A stretch of 64,000 nucleotides of DNA from NCBI RefSeq assembly GCF_022662575.1, contig NZ_JALBFU010000004.1:62001-126000 (forward strand), in the 5' to 3' direction. The position numbers were made by a program, and so were the translations under genes. The notes under the pieces are model-generated. The model saw nothing but the letters and a program-made list of their open reading frames with translations. It had not been told where the DNA came from and did no database searches. Shown here piece after piece: positions 55,504-63,661 of the stretch. Source of the stretch: Luteimonas aquatica (GTDB lineage Bacteria; Pseudomonadota; Gammaproteobacteria; Xanthomonadales; Xanthomonadaceae). Position 1 is the stretch's first letter; every line of letters begins with the position of its first letter.

Positions 55504-56160
55504 TCAATCCCGGCGCGCGCCGGCGAGGATCTCTGCGGCCGCGCGTTCGAGGATGGCGACGATGCGGCGCGCCTCGTGCTCGTCCCAGTCGCTGCGGCGC
55601 GAGAGCATGGCGTGGCGCAGGGCGTGCATGGCCTGGCGCACGGCCATCGGGGCGGCCTCGCGCGCGGCTTCGCGGGCGCTGTGCTCGGCGCGGGCGACCA
55701 CGGCGTCGACGACGGCGCGGTTCTCCTCGAGGTAGGCACGGCCCTCGTCGGTGATGGCGTAGAGCTTGCGGCCGCCGCCTTCGGCCTGGGCCTGGGCGTG
55801 GCCCATCTCCTCGAGCATGGTCAGGGTGGGATAGACGGCGCCGGGGCTGGGGGAATAACGGCCCTGGAACATCTCCTCGATGATGCGGATCAGTTCGTAG
55901 CCGTGGCGCGGCTGCTGTTCGATCAGGCTGAGCAGGAGCAGTTTCAGGTCGCCGTGGCCGAGCATGCGGGCGCCGCCGCGGCCGTGGCCATGGCGGCCGC
56001 CGCGGCCGTGTTCGGGGGAGAAGCCCTCGTCGTCGCCGAAGCGGTCGAAGACGCCGCGGCGGGCGGCGTGGAAGCCGGGGTCGCCGGCGACATCGTGGTC
56101 GTGGCGGCCATGGCCGGGGTGGCAGGCGTGGCGGTGGTGGAACCAGGAATGGAAGCGCAT
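55504..56160 (-). CDS. PadR-family regulator, YqjI-like, His-rich
   Basis: A 218-aa regulator. The N-terminal 65 residues are His/Gly/Arg-rich (FHSWFHHRHACHPGHGRHDH), followed by the PadR winged helix (MLGHGDLKLLLLSLIEQQPR, HGYELIRIIEEMFQGRYSPS, PGAVYPTLTMLEEMGH) and a C-terminal dimer helix. This layout matches E. coli YqjI, which binds nickel through its N-terminus and represses an iron reductase gene. A metal-sensing role is inferred. Its own upstream region has three GATATATC sites. The start at 56160 excludes a longer frame running through the operator. Confidence 0.88.
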   Translation of the reverse strand: MRFHSWFHHRHACHPGHGRHDHDVAGDPGFHAARRGVFDRFGDDEGFSPEHGRGGRHGHGRGGARMLGHGDLKLLLLSLIEQQPRHGYELIRIIEEMFQGRYSPSPGAVYPTLTMLEEMGHAQAQAEGGGRKLYAITDEGRAYLEENRAVVDAVVARAEHSAREAAREAAPMAVRQAMHALRHAMLSRRSDWDEHEARRIVAILERAAAEILAGARRD

Positions 56161-56168
56161 AGGAATTC

Positions 56169-56212
56169 GATATATCGGAATGGGAGCCGATAAGATATAT
56201 CTTAGATATATC
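56169..56212 (-). promoter_or_regulatory. PadR operator: three GATATATC sites with a 19-bp palindrome
   Basis: GATATATC occurs at 56169-56176, 56194-56201 and 56205-56212. The last two form the perfect 19-bp palindrome GATATATCT-T-AGATATATC (56194-56212). They lie 9-52 nt upstream of the YqjI-like gene, where autoregulation would occur, and 38 nt from the end of the frameshifted VOC gene. Confidence 0.75.
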
Positions 56213-56250
56213 GAAATCAAGAGGCGGCCGTCCCGGCTGCCGCCCGGCGG

Positions 56251-56624
56251 TCAGTCGCCGGCCGGGGCGCCCAGATAGAGGGTGTGCCCCTGGTCGTCGC
56301 GCAGCACCAGCTCCCGGGTGCCCCAGGCAGTCCGGTGGGCGTCCCGCACCGGCACCACGCCGCGCGCCTTCAGCGTGGCCGCGGCCGCGGGCAGGTCGTC
56401 GGTTTCCAGGTAGAGGTGGAAGTGTTCGCCCTCGCGCACGTCGCCGATGGATGGGTCGGCGCATCGACGCGCTTGAGATGGAAGACCTGCGCGCCGGCGC
56501 GAATGCCGGCATAGAAGTCCTCGTAACGGAACGCGAGTTCGAGCCCGAGCACCTGCGTGTAGAACGCGATCGAGGCCTCCAGGTCGGTGGTGCGCAGTTG
56601 CGGGATCAGGGCGCGGATGCGCAT
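56251..56624 (-). pseudogene. VOC-family glyoxalase-like gene with frameshift
   Basis: From ATG 56624 the protein reads as a normal VOC protein (MRIRALIPQLRTTDLEASIA, FYTQVLGLELAFRYEDFYAG, VFHLKRVDAP). The frame is lost at about 56455-56462, and the rest of the same protein continues in the next frame (DPSIGDVREGEHFHLYLETD, WGTRELVLRDDQGHTLYLG) to the stop at 56251. One missing base would restore a protein of about 124 aa. This is either a recent inactivation or a sequencing error. Confidence 0.85.
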
Positions 56625-56687
56625 GGGGATCTCCCGGGAAACCATCTTGGTGGGCGAGCGGCCGGATTGCTTCGGAGCCGGGACGCG

Positions 56688-57614
56688 TCAGGCGTGCGTG
56701 CGCGCAGGCTCGCACAGGAAGTCGACGAAGGCGCGCAGCTTCGGCGGCATGTGCTCGCGCGCCGGGTAATAGATGTAGAAACCGGGATGCGAGGGTGCGT
56801 AGTCGGCCAGCACCTGCACGAGGCGGCCGGTGGCGATGTCGGCCTCGACCGTCTTCTCGAACAGCTGCGCCATGCCCAGCCCGTCGCGCGCGGCCTCGCG
56901 CACCATGCGGTCGTCGGTGTAGATCAGCCGGCCCTGCACCTCGACCTGCAGCTCGCGGCCGGCGTCGACGAAATGCCAGGGCTCGAGGCGACCGCTGCCG
57001 GGCATGCGGAAACGCAGGCAGTCGAAGCCGACCAGGTCGGCCGGGGTGCGCGGCGTGCCGTGGCGGCGCAGGTAGTCGGGGGTGGCGACGATGGCGCGGC
57101 GCTGGCGGCCGCCGTCGATCGGGCGCGCCACCATGTCCCTGGCCAGGTGGTGTCCCAGTCGGATGCCGGCGTCGAAGCCGCCGGCGACGACGTCGGCCAG
57201 GGTGTCGTCGGTGAACAGCTCGACCTGCAGGCGCGGATGGCGCGCGAGGAATTCCGGCAGCCGCGGCACCACGTACAGGCCCGCCACCAGGCGCGAGAGG
57301 TTGATGCGCAGCAGGCCGGAAGGCTGGTCGCGCCCGGCGCGCAGGCGCTGCAGGGCGATGTCGATGCGGTCCAGCGAGGGATCGATCTGCGCGAGCAGGT
57401 CGCGCCCGGCCTCGCTCAGGGCCACGCGGCGGCTGGTGCGGTTGAACAGCCGCACGCCCAGCCGCGCCTCCAGGCCGCGCACGCTCTGCGAGACCGCCGA
57501 GGCGCTGACGCCCAGCCGGTCGGCGGCGCGGGTGAAGCTGCCGGCCTGCGCCACGGTGCGGAACACGGTCAGGCCGGCGAGTCCGTCGGGCTGGATCGTC
57601 AAGTTTTTCTTCAT
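56688..57614 (-). CDS. LysR-family transcriptional regulator
   Basis: A 308-aa LysR regulator: HTH in residues 12-70 (LTVFRTVAQAGSFTRAADRL, GVSASAVSQSVRGLEARLGV), effector domain about 100-300. The C-terminal YPAREHMPPKLRAFVDFL matches the other LysR at 49419, and both resemble regulators that sit beside oxidoreductases. It is divergent from the serine hydrolase gene (57694), its likely target. Confidence 0.93.
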   Translation of the reverse strand: MKKNLTIQPDGLAGLTVFRTVAQAGSFTRAADRLGVSASAVSQSVRGLEARLGVRLFNRTSRRVALSEAGRDLLAQIDPSLDRIDIALQRLRAGRDQPSGLLRINLSRLVAGLYVVPRLPEFLARHPRLQVELFTDDTLADVVAGGFDAGIRLGHHLARDMVARPIDGGRQRRAIVATPDYLRRHGTPRTPADLVGFDCLRFRMPGSGRLEPWHFVDAGRELQVEVQGRLIYTDDRMVREAARDGLGMAQLFEKTVEADIATGRLVQVLADYAPSHPGFYIYYPAREHMPPKLRAFVDFLCEPARTHA

Positions 57615-57693
57615 GATGGATGCAGGCTAGCACCCTTCTTCCCGGGGGATCGGGCCGCCACAGTGAAGGCATTCCCGCCTCCGAGACGCCGCC

Positions 57694-58956
57694 ATGTCCC
57701 TGTTCGCCCCGCTGCTTGCCCTGGCCGTCGCCGCGCAGCCGACGCCGTCCGCATCGCCCGCGCCGGCGGTGCCGGGCGTCGCGCCGGATGTCGCGTCGAT
57801 GGACGCCGCCCCGGATGCCGCGATGGGCCGTCGCCTGGACGCGGTGATCGACCGCGCCCTGCGCGAGCGGCGCCTGGTCGGCACCGTGGTGCTGGTGGCG
57901 CGGGACGGCCGCGTGGTCTACCGCCGCGCCGCCGGCCAGGCCGACCGCGAGGCCGGCGTGCCGATGCGCGAGGACGCGATCTTCCGCCTGGCCTCGGTGA
58001 CCAAGCCGATCGTCAGCGTGGCGGCGATGCGCCTGGTCGAGCAGGGCAAGCTGCGCCTGGACGATCCGGTGACGCGCTGGCTGCCCGACTTCCGGCCGCG
58101 GCTGCCCGACGGCGATGCGCCGCCGATCACCGTGCACCAGCTGCTCACGCACACGGCCGGGCTGAGCTACGGCTTCGAGGAGGCGGACGGTGCGCCCTAT
58201 CACCGGTTGCGCGTTTCCGACGGCCTGGACGCGTCCGGCATCACGCTGGAGGAAAACCTGCGCCGCATCGCCGCCGCCGGCCTGTCGTATCCGCCCGGCC
58301 ATGCCTGGCGCTACTCGCTGGCCATCGACGTGCTCGGCGCGGTGGTCGCGCGCGCCAACGGCAGCACGCTGCCCGAGGCGGTTGCGCAACTGGTCACCGG
58401 GCCGCTGCAGATGCGCGACAGCGCCTTCTCCGTCGCGCCGTCCGCGCGCGTGGCGGTGCCCTACGCGGACGGGCGTGCGCGGCCCCGGCGGATGTACGAC
58501 GGCATCGAGGTGCCGCTGCCGCCGGCGCTGGGCCACCGCGTGCGGTTCGCGCCGAGCCGGGCCTTCGACGCGGGCGCGTTTCCCTCCGGCGGCGGCGGCA
58601 TGGTCGGCACCGCTGGCGACGTGCTGCGGCTGCTGGAGATGCTGCGCGGCGGCGGCGCGCCGCTGCTGCGGGCCGAGACCGTCGCGCGCATGGGCACCGA
58701 TCAGGTCGGCATCGCCGCGCAGACGCAGGGCCCGGGCTGGGGCTTCGGCTACGGCGCCGCGGTGCTGGTCGATCCGGCGCTGGCCGGCACGCCGCAGGCC
58801 CCGGGCACGCTGCAGTGGGGCGGCGCCTACGGGCACAGCTGGTTCGTCGACCGCGCCCGCGGCCTGAGCGTGGTGGCGCTGACCAATACCGCCTTCGAGG
58901 GCATGTCCGGGGCGTTTCCCGGGCAGATCCGCGATGCGGTCTACGGCGCGCCATAG
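57694..58956 (+). CDS. Exported serine hydrolase, beta-lactamase class C/esterase type
   Basis: A 420-aa penicillin-binding-protein-like hydrolase with a signal peptide (about 1-18) and a disordered Ala/Pro stretch to residue 45. The catalytic SxxK is in LASVTKPIVS. The Tyr motif is YSLAID (YxL rather than YxN), and the third motif is the HSW stretch near the end (GAYGHSWFVD) in place of KTG, as in EstB-like esterases and D-aminopeptidases. More likely an esterase or peptidase than a true beta-lactamase. Divergent LysR at 56688-57614. Confidence 0.9.
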   Translation: MSLFAPLLALAVAAQPTPSASPAPAVPGVAPDVASMDAAPDAAMGRRLDAVIDRALRERRLVGTVVLVARDGRVVYRRAAGQADREAGVPMREDAIFRLASVTKPIVSVAAMRLVEQGKLRLDDPVTRWLPDFRPRLPDGDAPPITVHQLLTHTAGLSYGFEEADGAPYHRLRVSDGLDASGITLEENLRRIAAAGLSYPPGHAWRYSLAIDVLGAVVARANGSTLPEAVAQLVTGPLQMRDSAFSVAPSARVAVPYADGRARPRRMYDGIEVPLPPALGHRVRFAPSRAFDAGAFPSGGGGMVGTAGDVLRLLEMLRGGGAPLLRAETVARMGTDQVGIAAQTQGPGWGFGYGAAVLVDPALAGTPQAPGTLQWGGAYGHSWFVDRARGLSVVALTNTAFEGMSGAFPGQIRDAVYGAP

Positions 58957-59033
58957 AACGATTTCTCATGTGCGGCGGGCCGCGCTTGACGCTCCGGGCC
59001 GGGCGGCGTACGTTGCCGGCGCCGAAGGTTTTC
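58957..59033 (+). other. Short leader before the riboswitch
   Basis: The first part of the 497-nt gap before metE. No gene is seen; it should hold the metE promoter, but I cannot assign -35/-10 elements with confidence. Confidence 0.4.
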
Positions 59034-59249
59034 ATCGCTCTATCAAGATTGAGCGATTGAATTGAGGGAAGCCGGTGCGGCCTGGGCGCGATCCGTGCCA
59101 CGGCCAATTCCGGCGCTGCCCCGCAGCGGTGTGTGGAAACGAGCTTCGCCAGATGCACTGGGCCCCGGGCCCGGGAAGCGGCGAACAGTAGGCGGGGCCC
59201 CGCGCCCCACGTCCACGAGCCCGAAGACCTGCCTCGGCCAGGGAGCGAT
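59034..59249 (+). promoter_or_regulatory. Adenosylcobalamin (B12) riboswitch upstream of metE
   Basis: The B12 box AGCCCGAAGACCTGCC is at 59218-59233. Upstream are the typical core parts GGAAGCCGGTGCGG (59067-59080) and CCGGCGCTGCCCCGCAGCGG (59110-59129), followed by GTGTGGAAACGA. ATCGCTC (59034-59040) pairs with GAGCGAT (59243-59249) as closing stem P1. Bound cobalamin should lower metE expression when the B12-dependent enzyme MetH can work. Confidence 0.92.
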
Positions 59250-59453
59250 CCCTGTCCCGACCTGGAATCTCCGAGGGGAGGCGCCGGGACTTGCCTCGGC
59301 CTTACGGGCCGGGTCCGTCCCTGCGCCCGCTTCGCCGGTTCCGGTTCGCCCGAGGGGGCGAAGGTCGACGGCGTGGCGGAACGTGCGCGAAGGCGCGCGC
59401 GCCGGCGCGTGCCGCCTTCGTTCCTCATTCGCCACGAATCGAGGACACGCAAC
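59250..59453 (+). other. Expression platform between riboswitch and metE
   Basis: No gene. GC-rich complementary segments include a second copy of CTCGGCC preceded by GACTTGC (GACTTGCCTCGGCC, 59288-59301), repeating the B12-box end GACCTGCCTCGGCC (59226-59239). They could form alternative stems that expose or hide the metE ribosome site (GAGGA at 59441). Confidence 0.5.
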
Positions 59454-61730
59454 ATGACCACCGTCAGCAACCTGGGCTTTCCGCGCATCGGCGCCAAACG
59501 CGAACTCAAGCGCGCGCTGGAGGCCCACTGGCGCGGCGAGACCACGCCGCAGCAACTGCACGACACCGCCCGCGCCCTGCGCGAGCGGCATTGGCGCCTG
59601 CAATACGCGGCCGGCGCCGACCTCGTGCCGTGCAACGACTTCTCCCTGTACGACCAGGTGCTCGACACCGCCTTCGCGCTCGACGCCATCCCCGAACGCT
59701 ATCGCGCGCTGGCCGACGCCGATCCGCTGGCGGGCTACTTCGCGCTGGCGCGCGGACTGCAGCGCGAGGGCATCGACGTGCACGCGCTGGAGATGACCAA
59801 GTGGTTCGACACCAACTATCACTACCTGGTGCCGGAGCTGCATGCGCAGCAGACCTTCCGCCTGCGCGGCGACAAGGCGGTAGGCGAATTCCTGGAGGCC
59901 AAGGCGCTCGGCGTGAAGGCCAGGCCGGTGCTGCTGGGGCCGGTGAGCTTCCTGCTGCTGTCCAAGACCGTGGACGGCAGCGACCGCCTCGCCCTGCTCG
60001 CGCGCCTGCTGCCCGTCTATGCCGAATGGCTCGGACGGCTGCGCGAGGCGGGCGCGGACTGGGTGCAGATCGACGAGCCCTGCCTGGTGCAGGACCTGGA
60101 CGAGGACGATCGCGCCGCGTACCGCACCGCCTACGACGCGCTCGCCGCGGCGGCGCGGCCGAAGCTGCTGCTGGCCACCTATTTCGGCGCGCTCGAGGAC
60201 AATCTCGCCTTCGCCGCAGCCTTGCCGGCCGACGGCCTGCACGTCGACCTGGTGCGCGCGCCCGCACAGCTCGATGCCGTGCTCGACGCGCTGCCGCCGC
60301 GCCATGTGCTCTCGCTCGGCTTGGTCGACGGCCGCAACGTCTGGCGCACCGATCTCGATCGCGCGCTGGCCCTGGCACAGCGCGCGCACGCGCGCATCGG
60401 CGGCGAGCGCCTGCAGCTCGCCCCTTCGTGCTCGCTGCTGCACGTGCCCATCGACGCGACGCTGGAAACCGCGCTGCCGGCCGACCTGCGCGGCTGGCTC
60501 GGCTTCGCCCGGCAGAAGCTCGAGGAACTGCGCACCCTGGCCGATGCCTTGAACGGCCTGGGCTCGGCGCGTTCCACGCTGGAGCAGGCGCGCGAACGCT
60601 ACGCCACCCGCGCGTCCTCGCCGAAGGTGCACCGCGCCGAGGTGGCCGCGCGCCTGGCCGCGCTGGCCGACGTGCCCACGCGGCGCGGTTCGCCGTATCC
60701 GCAGCGCCGCCTGGCGCAGGCGCGGCGCTTCGGCCTGCCGCCCTTTCCCACCACCACCATCGGCTCGTTCCCGCAGACCCAGCAGGTGCGCGAGGCGCGC
60801 GCGGGCCATCGCGCCGGCAAGTTGTCGGACGCCGACTACGAGGCCTTCCTCGAAGCCGAGACCGCGCGCTGCGTGCGCTTCCAGGAGGAGATCGGCCTGG
60901 ACGTGCTGGTGCACGGCGAGTTCGAGCGCAACGACATGGTCGAATACTTCGGCGAGCAGCTCGACGGCTTCGCCTTCACTCGCAACGGCTGGGTGCAGAG
61001 CTACGGCTCGCGCTGCGTGAAGCCGCCGATCCTGTACGGCGACGTGCAGCGGCCCGCGCCGATGACGGTGCGCTGGTCGCGCTACGCGCAATCGCTCACC
61101 GAGCGGCCGATGAAGGGCATGCTCACCGGGCCGGTGACGGTGCTGCAGTGGTCGTTCGTGCGCGACGACCAGCCGCGCGAGACCACCTGCCGGCAGGTGG
61201 CGCTGGCGCTGCGCGACGAGGTGCTGGACCTGGAGGCGGCCGGCATCGGCGTGATCCAGATCGACGAGCCGGCGCTGCGCGAGGGCCTGCCGCTGCGCCG
61301 CGCGCACTGGCGCGCCTACCTCGAGTGGGCCGTGGAATGCTTCCGCATCGCCGCCGCCGGCGTCGCCGACCACACCCAGGTGCATACGCACATGTGCTAC
61401 TCGGAGTTCAACGACATCATCGAGGCGGTGGCGGCGATGGACGCGGACGTGATCTCGATCGAGACCTCGCGCTCGCGCATGGAACTGCTGGAGGCCTTCG
61501 TGCGCTTCCGCTATCCCAACGGCATCGGCCCGGGCGTGTACGACATCCATTCCCCGCGCGTGCCCGAGCAGGCGGAGATGTCCGCGCTGCTGGAGAAGGC
61601 CGGCGCGGTGCTGGCGCCCGAGCAACTGTGGGTGAATCCTGACTGCGGGCTGAAGACGCGCGGCTGGCCGGAGACGCGACGGGCGCTCACCGCCATGGTG
61701 TCGGCGGCGCAGGCCCTGCGCGCGACTTAG
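59454..61730 (+). CDS. metE: Cobalamin-independent methionine synthase
   Basis: A 758-aa enzyme transferring a methyl group from 5-methyltetrahydrofolate-polyglutamate to homocysteine, the last step of methionine synthesis without B12. It starts [20 protein letters not shown], as the family does. The C-terminal catalytic barrel has the zinc ligands in [10 protein letters not shown] and in [11 protein letters not shown], plus [23 protein letters not shown] 59454 has a GAGGA site. The riboswitch upstream should lower expression when cobalamin is available and the B12-dependent MetH can act. Confidence 0.97.
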   Translation: MTTVSNLGFPRIGAKRELKRALEAHWRGETTPQQLHDTARALRERHWRLQYAAGADLVPCNDFSLYDQVLDTAFALDAIPERYRALADADPLAGYFALARGLQREGIDVHALEMTKWFDTNYHYLVPELHAQQTFRLRGDKAVGEFLEAKALGVKARPVLLGPVSFLLLSKTVDGSDRLALLARLLPVYAEWLGRLREAGADWVQIDEPCLVQDLDEDDRAAYRTAYDALAAAARPKLLLATYFGALEDNLAFAAALPADGLHVDLVRAPAQLDAVLDALPPRHVLSLGLVDGRNVWRTDLDRALALAQRAHARIGGERLQLAPSCSLLHVPIDATLETALPADLRGWLGFARQKLEELRTLADALNGLGSARSTLEQARERYATRASSPKVHRAEVAARLAALADVPTRRGSPYPQRRLAQARRFGLPPFPTTTIGSFPQTQQVREARAGHRAGKLSDADYEAFLEAETARCVRFQEEIGLDVLVHGEFERNDMVEYFGEQLDGFAFTRNGWVQSYGSRCVKPPILYGDVQRPAPMTVRWSRYAQSLTERPMKGMLTGPVTVLQWSFVRDDQPRETTCRQVALALRDEVLDLEAAGIGVIQIDEPALREGLPLRRAHWRAYLEWAVECFRIAAAGVADHTQVHTHMCYSEFNDIIEAVAAMDADVISIETSRSRMELLEAFVRFRYPNGIGPGVYDIHSPRVPEQAEMSALLEKAGAVLAPEQLWVNPDCGLKTRGWPETRRALTAMVSAAQALRAT

Positions 61731-61743
61731 TCCTGCCTGGCGG

Positions 61744-61785
61744 CGATCATCGGCGCGACCATGTTCGCGCCGATGATCGTGCTTT
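61744..61785 (+). terminator. Rho-independent terminator after metE
   Basis: A perfect 15-bp stem CGATCATCGGCGCGA/TCGCGCCGATGATCG (61744-61758, 61765-61779) with a 6-nt loop and a short T-run (GCTTTTG), 14 nt past the metE stop. Confidence 0.9.
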
Positions 61786-61808
61786 TGTGTGCCTCGAAAA
61801 AGTCTTCC

Positions 61809-61889
61809 GTCATTCCTGCGAAAGCAGGAATCCAGCGACTTTAGGCCTCAGAAACAAAGGCACCGGATTTCTGCTTTCGCAGGAATGAC
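61809..61889. repeat. Inverted pair of dispersed REP-like repeats
   Basis: GTCATTCCTGCGAAAGCAGG (61809-61828 on) and its inverse GCTTTCGCAGGAATGAC (61873-61889) face each other around 30 nt of spacer. Each arm is itself a small hairpin (CCTGCG-AAAG-CAGG). A single related arm occurs at 1744-1770. This is a BIME-like composite, common between genes of Xanthomonadales; it lies between metE and the convergent thioesterase gene. Confidence 0.85.
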
Positions 61890-61939
61890 GATGTCGTGGG
61901 ATTCAATCGTGGAATTCAACCGACTGCGTCTGGATCGAA

Positions 61940-62359
61940 TCAGGCGCCGCCGCCCTGCGCCGCCGCGGGAGGCAACGCCGGCACCGCCGCCGGCCGGCCG
62001 CGCGCGTCCAGCGCGATCATCACGAAGCGGCCGCGCGTGCACAGCTCGCGCTCGCCGCTGAGCAGGTCCTCGGCGACCAGCTCCACTTCCACCTGCATCG
62101 AGCTGTTGCCGGTGGCGACCACGCGCGCCACCGTTTCCACCAGCTGGCCCTGGCGGATCGGCAGCTTGAAGTCCACCTGCTCCGAGCGTGCCGTGACCAC
62201 GGTGCGGCGTGCGTAGCGCGAGGCGGCGATGAAGGCGGCCTTGTCCATCCAGGCCAGGGCCTGGCCGCCGAACAGGGTGCCGAGGTGGTTGGTGTGGTCG
62301 GGGAAGACCATCTCCAGCAGCCGCGCTTCGCACGGCCGGGTCGAGGGAAGCGGCGTCAT
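61940..62359 (-). CDS. Acyl-CoA thioesterase, hot-dog fold (YciA-like)
   Basis: A 139-aa hot-dog thioesterase hydrolysing acyl-CoA. The active-site block is FPDHTNHLGTLFGGQALAWM with the Asp and the following hot-dog helix, and SEQVDFKLPIRQGQLVE, as in YciA/BFIT-type enzymes. Acyl preference unknown. The start at 62359 leaves 4 nt to the nrdB stop, so it is likely co-transcribed with nrdB upstream of it. Confidence 0.92.
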   Translation of the reverse strand: MTPLPSTRPCEARLLEMVFPDHTNHLGTLFGGQALAWMDKAAFIAASRYARRTVVTARSEQVDFKLPIRQGQLVETVARVVATGNSSMQVEVELVAEDLLSGERELCTRGRFVMIALDARGRPAAVPALPPAAAQGGGA

Positions 62360-62363
62360 GGCG

Positions 62364-63383
62364 TCAGAAGGCGTGGTCGAAGCCGACTTCGCCCTGCACG
62401 CCGACCTGGTAGGCCGACACGCGCCGCTCGAAGAAGTTGGTCAGCTCCTGCACGTCCTGCAGGTCCATGAAGGGGAAGGGATTGCGCGAGCCGAAATGCT
62501 TCGGCATGCCGAGCTGGGCCATGCGCTGGTCGGCGCAGTATTCCAGGTACTCGCGCATGTCCTTGGGCGAGAGGCCGGCGACGCCGCCGGACAGCGTGTC
62601 CTGGGCGAAGGCGAACTCGCACTCCACCGCCTCGCGCATCATCTCCACCACCTGGGCGCGGAAGCCGTCGTCGATCAGGTCGGGCTCCTCCTCGCGCGCG
62701 GTGCGGATCACCTCGAAGGCGAAGGCCATGTGGCAGCTCTCGTCGCGGAACACCCAGTTGGTGCCGGACGCCAGGCCGTGCAGCAGGCCGCGCGAGCGCA
62801 GGTAGTAGACGTAGGCGAAGGCGCCGAAGAAGAACAGGCCCTCGATGCAGCCGGCGAAGCAGACCATGTTGAGCAGGAACTGGCGCCGCTGCTCGCGCGT
62901 CTCGATGCGCTGCAGGCCCTGGATCGAGTCGATCCACTTGAAGCAGAACTCGGCCTTCTTGCGGATCGAGGGGATGTTCTCCACCGCCGCGAAGGCCTTG
63001 GCGCGCTCGTTCGGGTCGGGCAGGTAGGTGTCGAGCAGGGTGAGGTAGAACTGCACGTGCAGCGCTTCCTCGTACAGCTGCCGCGACAGGTACATGCGCG
63101 CCTCGGGCGCGTTGATGTGCTGGTACAGGTTCAGCACCAGGTTGTTGGAGACGATCGAGTCGCCGGTGGCGAAGAAGGCCACCAGGCGCTCGATCAGGTG
63201 CCGCTCGGCCGGGCCGAACTTGTGCTTGAGGTCGTTGACGTCCAGCGAGAAGTCCACCTCCTCCACCGTCCAGGTGTTGCGGATGGCGTTGCGGTACATC
63301 TCGTAGAACTGCGGATAGCGCATCGGGCGCAGAGTCAGCTCGAAGCCGGGATCGAGCAGGAGCTGACGGGAGTGCGTGGACAT
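62364..63383 (-). CDS. nrdB: Ribonucleotide reductase class Ia, beta subunit
   Basis: A 339-aa R2 subunit that holds the diiron centre and tyrosyl radical for deoxyribonucleotide synthesis. Metal ligands are visible in VDFSLDV (region of the Asp/Glu), EEALHVQFY (Glu and His) and FRDESCHMAFAFE (Glu and His). The length fits the compact R2 type. nrdA lies upstream on the same strand, separated by the KTSC gene. Confidence 0.96.
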   Translation of the reverse strand: MSTHSRQLLLDPGFELTLRPMRYPQFYEMYRNAIRNTWTVEEVDFSLDVNDLKHKFGPAERHLIERLVAFFATGDSIVSNNLVLNLYQHINAPEARMYLSRQLYEEALHVQFYLTLLDTYLPDPNERAKAFAAVENIPSIRKKAEFCFKWIDSIQGLQRIETREQRRQFLLNMVCFAGCIEGLFFFGAFAYVYYLRSRGLLHGLASGTNWVFRDESCHMAFAFEVIRTAREEEPDLIDDGFRAQVVEMMREAVECEFAFAQDTLSGGVAGLSPKDMREYLEYCADQRMAQLGMPKHFGSRNPFPFMDLQDVQELTNFFERRVSAYQVGVQGEVGFDHAF

Positions 63384-63414
63384 GGGGATTCCTTGGAGGT
63401 GCGGGCGTGCGCGG

Positions 63415-63642
63415 TCAGCGCACGTAGTCGTCGGAGGCGTGTTGGCTGATGTAGGTGGACAGGCCGCGGCCGGCTTCGGCCAGCCGCTTCATGCGCTCCA
63501 CCTTGGCGCGGCCGGCGCTGGCGTGGCTGTACTCGTAGAGGCGGTCGGCGTCGCGGAAATGCACGAGGATGGAGGTCGGGGTGAAGGCGTAGGCCGCCAC
63601 GCCGGAGTTGCCGCTCAGGTTCGCGTAGCGCCGCAGCTTCAT
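63415..63642 (-). CDS. KTSC-domain small protein between nrdA and nrdB
   Basis: A 75-aa protein; ATG 63642 has the strong site AGGAGG. The pattern LRRYANLSGNSGVAAYAFTP with ILVHFRDADRLYEYSHASAG and the helix KVERMKRLAEAGRGLSTYIS matches KTSC domains, small RNA- or enzyme-linked modules of unknown biochemistry. Its place between the two ribonucleotide reductase subunits suggests a function tied to the enzyme, but this is inferred. Confidence 0.82.
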   Translation of the reverse strand: MKLRRYANLSGNSGVAAYAFTPTSILVHFRDADRLYEYSHASAGRAKVERMKRLAEAGRGLSTYISQHASDDYVR

Positions 63643-63661
63643 CTCCGACCTCCTTTCGTGC

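Noticed and set aside
59043-61625. An 860-codon frame opposite metE
   Set aside because: Composition is that of a shadow frame (His/Gln/Arg-rich) and it overlaps both the riboswitch and metE.
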